From positions 1-6,921 of the forward strand of contig JAKAEG010000180.1 of assembly GCA_021819985.1 (NCBI GenBank): a stretch of 6,921 bases of DNA. The letters are read 5' to 3'. Position numbers and translations under genes: made by a program. Source of the DNA: Nitrospirota bacterium. Lineage in GTDB: Bacteria > Nitrospirota > Thermodesulfovibrionia > Thermodesulfovibrionales > JdFR-88. Below are positions 3,922 through 6,921 of this stretch, piece by piece (position 1 is the first letter of the stretch; every line of letters starts with the position of its first letter). The notes under the pieces are model-generated. The model saw nothing but the letters and a program-made list of their open reading frames with translations. It was not told the DNA's origin and made no database searches.

Positions 3922-5793
3922 TTAGTGGCTTGCCGCCTTGGGGCCCGCATTCCGGGGATAATAACTGAAAAGAGTGCTTACCTTGTCCCTGACCCAGGAG
4001 GGATACATATCATATGCCTGCTGGGCTTCCCGTGTGTAACCGAGCGCTTGGAGCGCATCCGCCTTGTTGATGTTAAAAATGGGGTTCGTCGGGTCCGAGA
4101 AACCCAATAAATTTTCTACTTCTATTATTTCTTTCAGAATATTTTTTTTATCCATGCCGTATTTCTGAATGACATCTTTATTCCTGGCTGTATTTCTTAC
4201 GAATATCGCCGCATTGTCCTTGAGAAAGATAAGTTTCCATTCCGGATCGTTTATAAGTGTGGCAGGCAAGGGCACTATGAATCCCGATTCCCTGAAGACA
4301 ACTGGAACGAGAATAAAATTGATGTTGAAGGCATCGAGCGACTGCTTCCATCCGGAATAGCCTTTTAAAATCTCATCCGCCACCTCGTTCACGCTGTTGT
4401 TCAGGGCACGGCCGTCAATAAAGACCTGATATTTGGGATAGAGGTCCCAAATAAGAAAACCTCCCCAGGTATAAAAATTATACATTGGCGGATCGATGTG
4501 GTTGCTCTTCAGGAACTTGTCGGCTTTTATCGGGTACCATGGGGAGACCCACTGTTTTGTAATACGCGGTTTCAAGCTCCATGGCATGCCCCGGGTAATA
4601 AAAGAGGTGCACCATACGGTCGTAATTATCAGCAAAACAGAAAAAAAGACCGGTATTGACCTGTATTTTTTTAGCTCAAGAAGGCTTTTCCCATAATAAA
4701 AAGAGAGGATGATAATCGAGAACATAAGTCCTCTGGCATAATAATTGGCAAAGAAAGCAATGAAGCAGACCGTTGCCAGCTCAGGCAGGTCTATATCTTT
4801 TAACTTCCAGTACTTGGTTATAAGCAATATGCCCAGGAGCGCTGAAAAGGCCCAGTAGAAAAGAAGCCATTTATAGTACAGCACCTTGTAAAAATAGATC
4901 AGCGGCCTGAATTCAAGGACCACGTTTGTAACCCATCCCTCGCCCCCGCCGTGACTGACTCCCACCGTATGCTGTATATCGACAAAAAATTTGGATGCAA
5001 GGCCATATAAATAATTTGCGCTTATTGCAAAGCCGTTGGGGTTCAGACCGGAGGCAAGAATACCCGCCAGCGCGCCCCAAAGTATCAGGTAATTCAGTTG
5101 TACATCAGCCCCTCTAAGCCTTTTGTAACCCCATTTGGCTGTCTCGCCGAATGCATACAGCAGGATTATTACCAACCCGACAATGAACCCAGCGTGGACG
5201 TTTGACCAGAATGCCATCAGCAGGGCAAGCAGTAAGGCGGCCGTCCACCTTTTCTTCCTCAACCCCTCCAAAAGCATTATCACAACTACGGAAAGCAGGA
5301 AAGAGACGCCCTGAGGTCTTTCATACGTATAAAAAAGCACTATCGCTGTCAGCAGCGACCCGAAAGCAGTCGAGGCCAGCGCCATCCAGGGCTTAAGGCC
5401 CCTTCTCACCAGCCAGGCATATATGAAAAACATCGGCAGGATTATAAGGAGCCCGCGGAAAATACCGATACCCTCATATCCGTCAGCAGCATAGGCTCCA
5501 TAAGTCATGACCTGGCCCAGCCATTCGGTTTTCAGCCCCCGTTTTTGCATTATCGGCATTGGCTTTTGGGTCGTGTACGCAAACGGGTCCTCATCGGGAA
5601 GCGACATGTGCTGGACCGTATACTGGCCCGTTTTCAGGTGCCACCACAGGTCGGGGTCGTTCAGGGCAAAATTGGTGGAAATACCAAGCACCCATGCAAA
5701 AAACAGCAACGCCAGCAGGTGCCAGATCCAGTTTTTCGAAGAAGCGCTGTTTTTTGAAGAAGAGCTATTGTTTTGCGCGGCCATAGATGTCAT
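3922..5793 (-). CDS. Polytopic GT-C-like membrane protein, predicted envelope glycosyltransferase
   Basis: A protein of about 620 residues. The N-terminus is Ser/Asn/Lys-rich (residues 7-20), then TM1 (22-40) is followed by a first extracytoplasmic loop with NDPDLWWHL (45-53) and DEDPFAYT (67-74). An acidic motif in this loop is where GT-C enzymes that use polyprenyl-phosphate sugars carry their catalytic Asp/Glu. Roughly ten further hydrophobic segments run to about 395. The last 200 residues are soluble, with a block YNFYTWGGFLIWDLYPKYQV (438-457) then FIDGRALNN, often seen in this uncharacterised family. A short TPR-like helical pair lies near 576-598. The start is ATG 5793 or ATG 5784; both overlap the end of manC (by 29 or 20 bases) and neither has a clear Shine-Dalgarno, so translation is probably coupled. 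With ManC upstream it likely acts in mannose-containing polysaccharide or glycoconjugate synthesis; donor and acceptor are unknown. Confidence 0.8.
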   Translation of the reverse strand: MTSMAAQNNSSSSKNSASSKNWIWHLLALLFFAWVLGISTNFALNDPDLWWHLKTGQYTVQHMSLPDEDPFAYTTQKPMPIMQKRGLKTEWLGQVMTYGAYAADGYEGIGIFRGLLIILPMFFIYAWLVRRGLKPWMALASTAFGSLLTAIVLFYTYERPQGVSFLLSVVVIMLLEGLRKKRWTAALLLALLMAFWSNVHAGFIVGLVIILLYAFGETAKWGYKRLRGADVQLNYLILWGALAGILASGLNPNGFAISANYLYGLASKFFVDIQHTVGVSHGGGEGWVTNVVLEFRPLIYFYKVLYYKWLLFYWAFSALLGILLITKYWKLKDIDLPELATVCFIAFFANYYARGLMFSIIILSFYYGKSLLELKKYRSIPVFFSVLLIITTVWCTSFITRGMPWSLKPRITKQWVSPWYPIKADKFLKSNHIDPPMYNFYTWGGFLIWDLYPKYQVFIDGRALNNSVNEVADEILKGYSGWKQSLDAFNINFILVPVVFRESGFIVPLPATLINDPEWKLIFLKDNAAIFVRNTARNKDVIQKYGMDKKNILKEIIEVENLLGFSDPTNPIFNINKADALQALGYTREAQQAYDMYPSWVRDKVSTLFSYYPRNAGPKAASH

Positions 5794-6921
5794 CGAAGCG
5801 TATTATATCATCTTCCCCAAGGTGTTCGCCACTTTGTATCTCTATTATTTTCAGCGGTATCATCCCCGGGTTTTCAAGCCTGTGCTTTACCGTATTCGGG
5901 ATATATGTGCTCTCGTTCTTGTTTATATAAAATACCTCTTCGCCTTTCTGCACCTTGGCTATCCCTGAGACCACGATCCAGTGCTCGCTCCTGTGGTTGT
6001 GCGCCTGGAGGCTGAGGCGCGCCTTGGGGTTCAGGCAGATGTGCTTTATCTGGTAACCCGAGCCTCTTTCGAGGACCGCGAAATGACCCCAGGGCCTTTC
6101 CTCCGTTTTGGGCAGGAGATATTCATGCTTTCCGTTTTCCTTCAGTTTCCCAACCAGCGATTTAACTTCCTGCACCCGGTCCCTTGGGCATATCAGAGTC
6201 GCGTCCGAGGTGTCCACGACCACCATGCCCTTGAGCCCTATAGAGGCGATTAGCCTTCCGGAGCTGAAGATTATCGAGTCTTCGGCATCTATATTCACTG
6301 AGTTTCCAACTACCACATTGTGCGCCGCGTCTTTTTCATTTATCTCGCCAAGAGCGCTCCAGCTGCCTACGTCCGACCACCCGAATTCCGACCTTACGAC
6401 AAAAACGCGTTTTGATTTTTCCATCACGCCGTAATCTATGGATTCCGGCTCAATACGGGAATAGACGTCCTTCAGCGCCGCTGCTTCCTTGTCAGTGCCA
6501 AGCATTGTTTCTATTCCGGAAAAAGCGTTGTAAAGCCCGGGCATGTGCTTTTTTATTTCGTTTACCATTGTTTGGGCCTTGAAAAGGAAGATGCCGCTGT
6601 TCCACAGATAGGACTTGTCCTTTAAAAAAGCGCGCGCCTTTTTGGCATCGGGTTTTTCAACGAAACTATCCACTTTGAATATGTTTTTCCCTGCCGGCTT
6701 CCCTGATTTGATATAGCCGTATCCGGTCTCCGGCCTGTCCGGTACCATACCGAAGGTGACCAGGTTTCCAGCGGCCGCAACCGGTAAAGCTTCCACAATT
6801 GCGGTCTCGAACCGGGCCGGCTGGGTGATGTGGTGGTCAGAGGGAAGGACAAGCAGCAGGGCGTTTTTGTTTTCCTTGTATTTTTTGAATGCGGACAGGG
6901 CTATGGCCGGCGCGGTGTTCC
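5765..6921 (-). CDS. manC: Mannose-1-phosphate guanylyltransferase / mannose-6-phosphate isomerase, N-terminus cut by window edge
   Basis: A bifunctional cytoplasmic enzyme that makes GDP-mannose from mannose-1-phosphate and GTP and isomerises fructose-6-phosphate to mannose-6-phosphate. The open frame continues to the right edge: 384 complete residues are visible and perhaps 80-90 are missing, including the GxGTRLWP nucleotide-binding loop. The nucleotidyltransferase part shows NTAPAIAL (1-8), LPSDHHI (25-31), FVEKPD (86-91), LWNSGIFLF (105-113), SIDYGVMEKS (160-169) and GWSDVGSW (180-187). A type II phosphomannose isomerase cupin follows, beginning ERPWGHF and holding the metal-binding cluster QAHNHRSEHW (305-314) and IPNTVKHRLEN. 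An in-frame GTG at 6796 is internal, not the start. The tail overlaps the next gene, placing both in one transcript. The symbol follows the ManC/CpsB/RfbM/AlgA family; the specific pathway is not determined. Confidence 0.95.
   Translation of the reverse strand, partial: NTAPAIALSAFKKYKENKNALLLVLPSDHHITQPARFETAIVEALPVAAAGNLVTFGMVPDRPETGYGYIKSGKPAGKNIFKVDSFVEKPDAKKARAFLKDKSYLWNSGIFLFKAQTMVNEIKKHMPGLYNAFSGIETMLGTDKEAAALKDVYSRIEPESIDYGVMEKSKRVFVVRSEFGWSDVGSWSALGEINEKDAAHNVVVGNSVNIDAEDSIIFSSGRLIASIGLKGMVVVDTSDATLICPRDRVQEVKSLVGKLKENGKHEYLLPKTEERPWGHFAVLERGSGYQIKHICLNPKARLSLQAHNHRSEHWIVVSGIAKVQKGEEVFYINKNESTYIPNTVKHRLENPGMIPLKIIEIQSGEHLGEDDIIRFDDIYGRAKQ

Noticed and set aside
6794..6796. GTG at 6796 as the start of manC
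   Set aside because: The open frame continues to the window edge and encodes conserved manC motifs (NTAPAIAL, LPSDHHI) upstream of it, so it is internal.

Overview
The window looks like a stretch of chromosome from an uncultured anaerobic or metal/sulfur-cycling bacterium, with moderate GC. The clues are two adjacent multiheme c-type cytochromes of the c7/triheme kind, a GT-C-like envelope protein, and short intergenic palindromic repeats. These fit Nitrospirota or deltaproteobacterial (Desulfobacterota/Geobacter-like) lineages, but nothing here fixes the taxonomy and I hold this loosely. Nearly all genes lie on the minus strand; the only convincing plus-strand gene encodes a PhoU-domain protein.

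Layout, left to right. Bases 1-186 (minus) hold the N-terminus of PurL, cut by the window edge. A T-rich stretch with a weak terminator-like hairpin separates it from a small lipoprotein gene (327-746, minus). A 283-base gap follows, mostly filled by a MITE-like element with 18-bp imperfect terminal inverted repeats (774-959). Next is a tight three-gene minus-strand operon, transcribed from 2969 down to 1030: hexaheme cytochrome A, hexaheme cytochrome B (4-base ATGA overlap) and a 108-residue exported protein with two cysteines (TTG start, ribosome site inside the end of cytochrome B). A good sigma70-type promoter sits so close to the first gene that its mRNA would be almost leaderless.

The divergent spacer 2970-3286 carries that promoter, a GGGGC/GCCCC hairpin, and a GTCATTCC-type inverted-repeat element that encloses a perfect 16-bp-arm palindrome. 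The PhoU-like gene follows (3287-3877, plus, TTG start with a strong GGAGG). It converges on a minus-strand pair: a mannose-1-phosphate guanylyltransferase/mannose-6-phosphate isomerase (ManC type, running off the right edge) overlapping a 620-residue polytopic GT-C-like membrane protein (3922-5793).

Functionally there are three themes. The cytochrome operon probably makes periplasmic electron carriers: the two paralogs share architecture (two triheme c7 units each) and differ in heme-site detail. The manC/GT-C pair probably supplies and uses activated mannose or derived sugars for envelope polysaccharide or glycoconjugate. The rest (purL, lipoprotein, phoU-like) are singletons. I found no defence system, CRISPR array, transposase, tRNA or rRNA. 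The most unusual items are the twin hexaheme cytochromes with their small partner, the near-leaderless promoter, and the two intergenic repeat elements.
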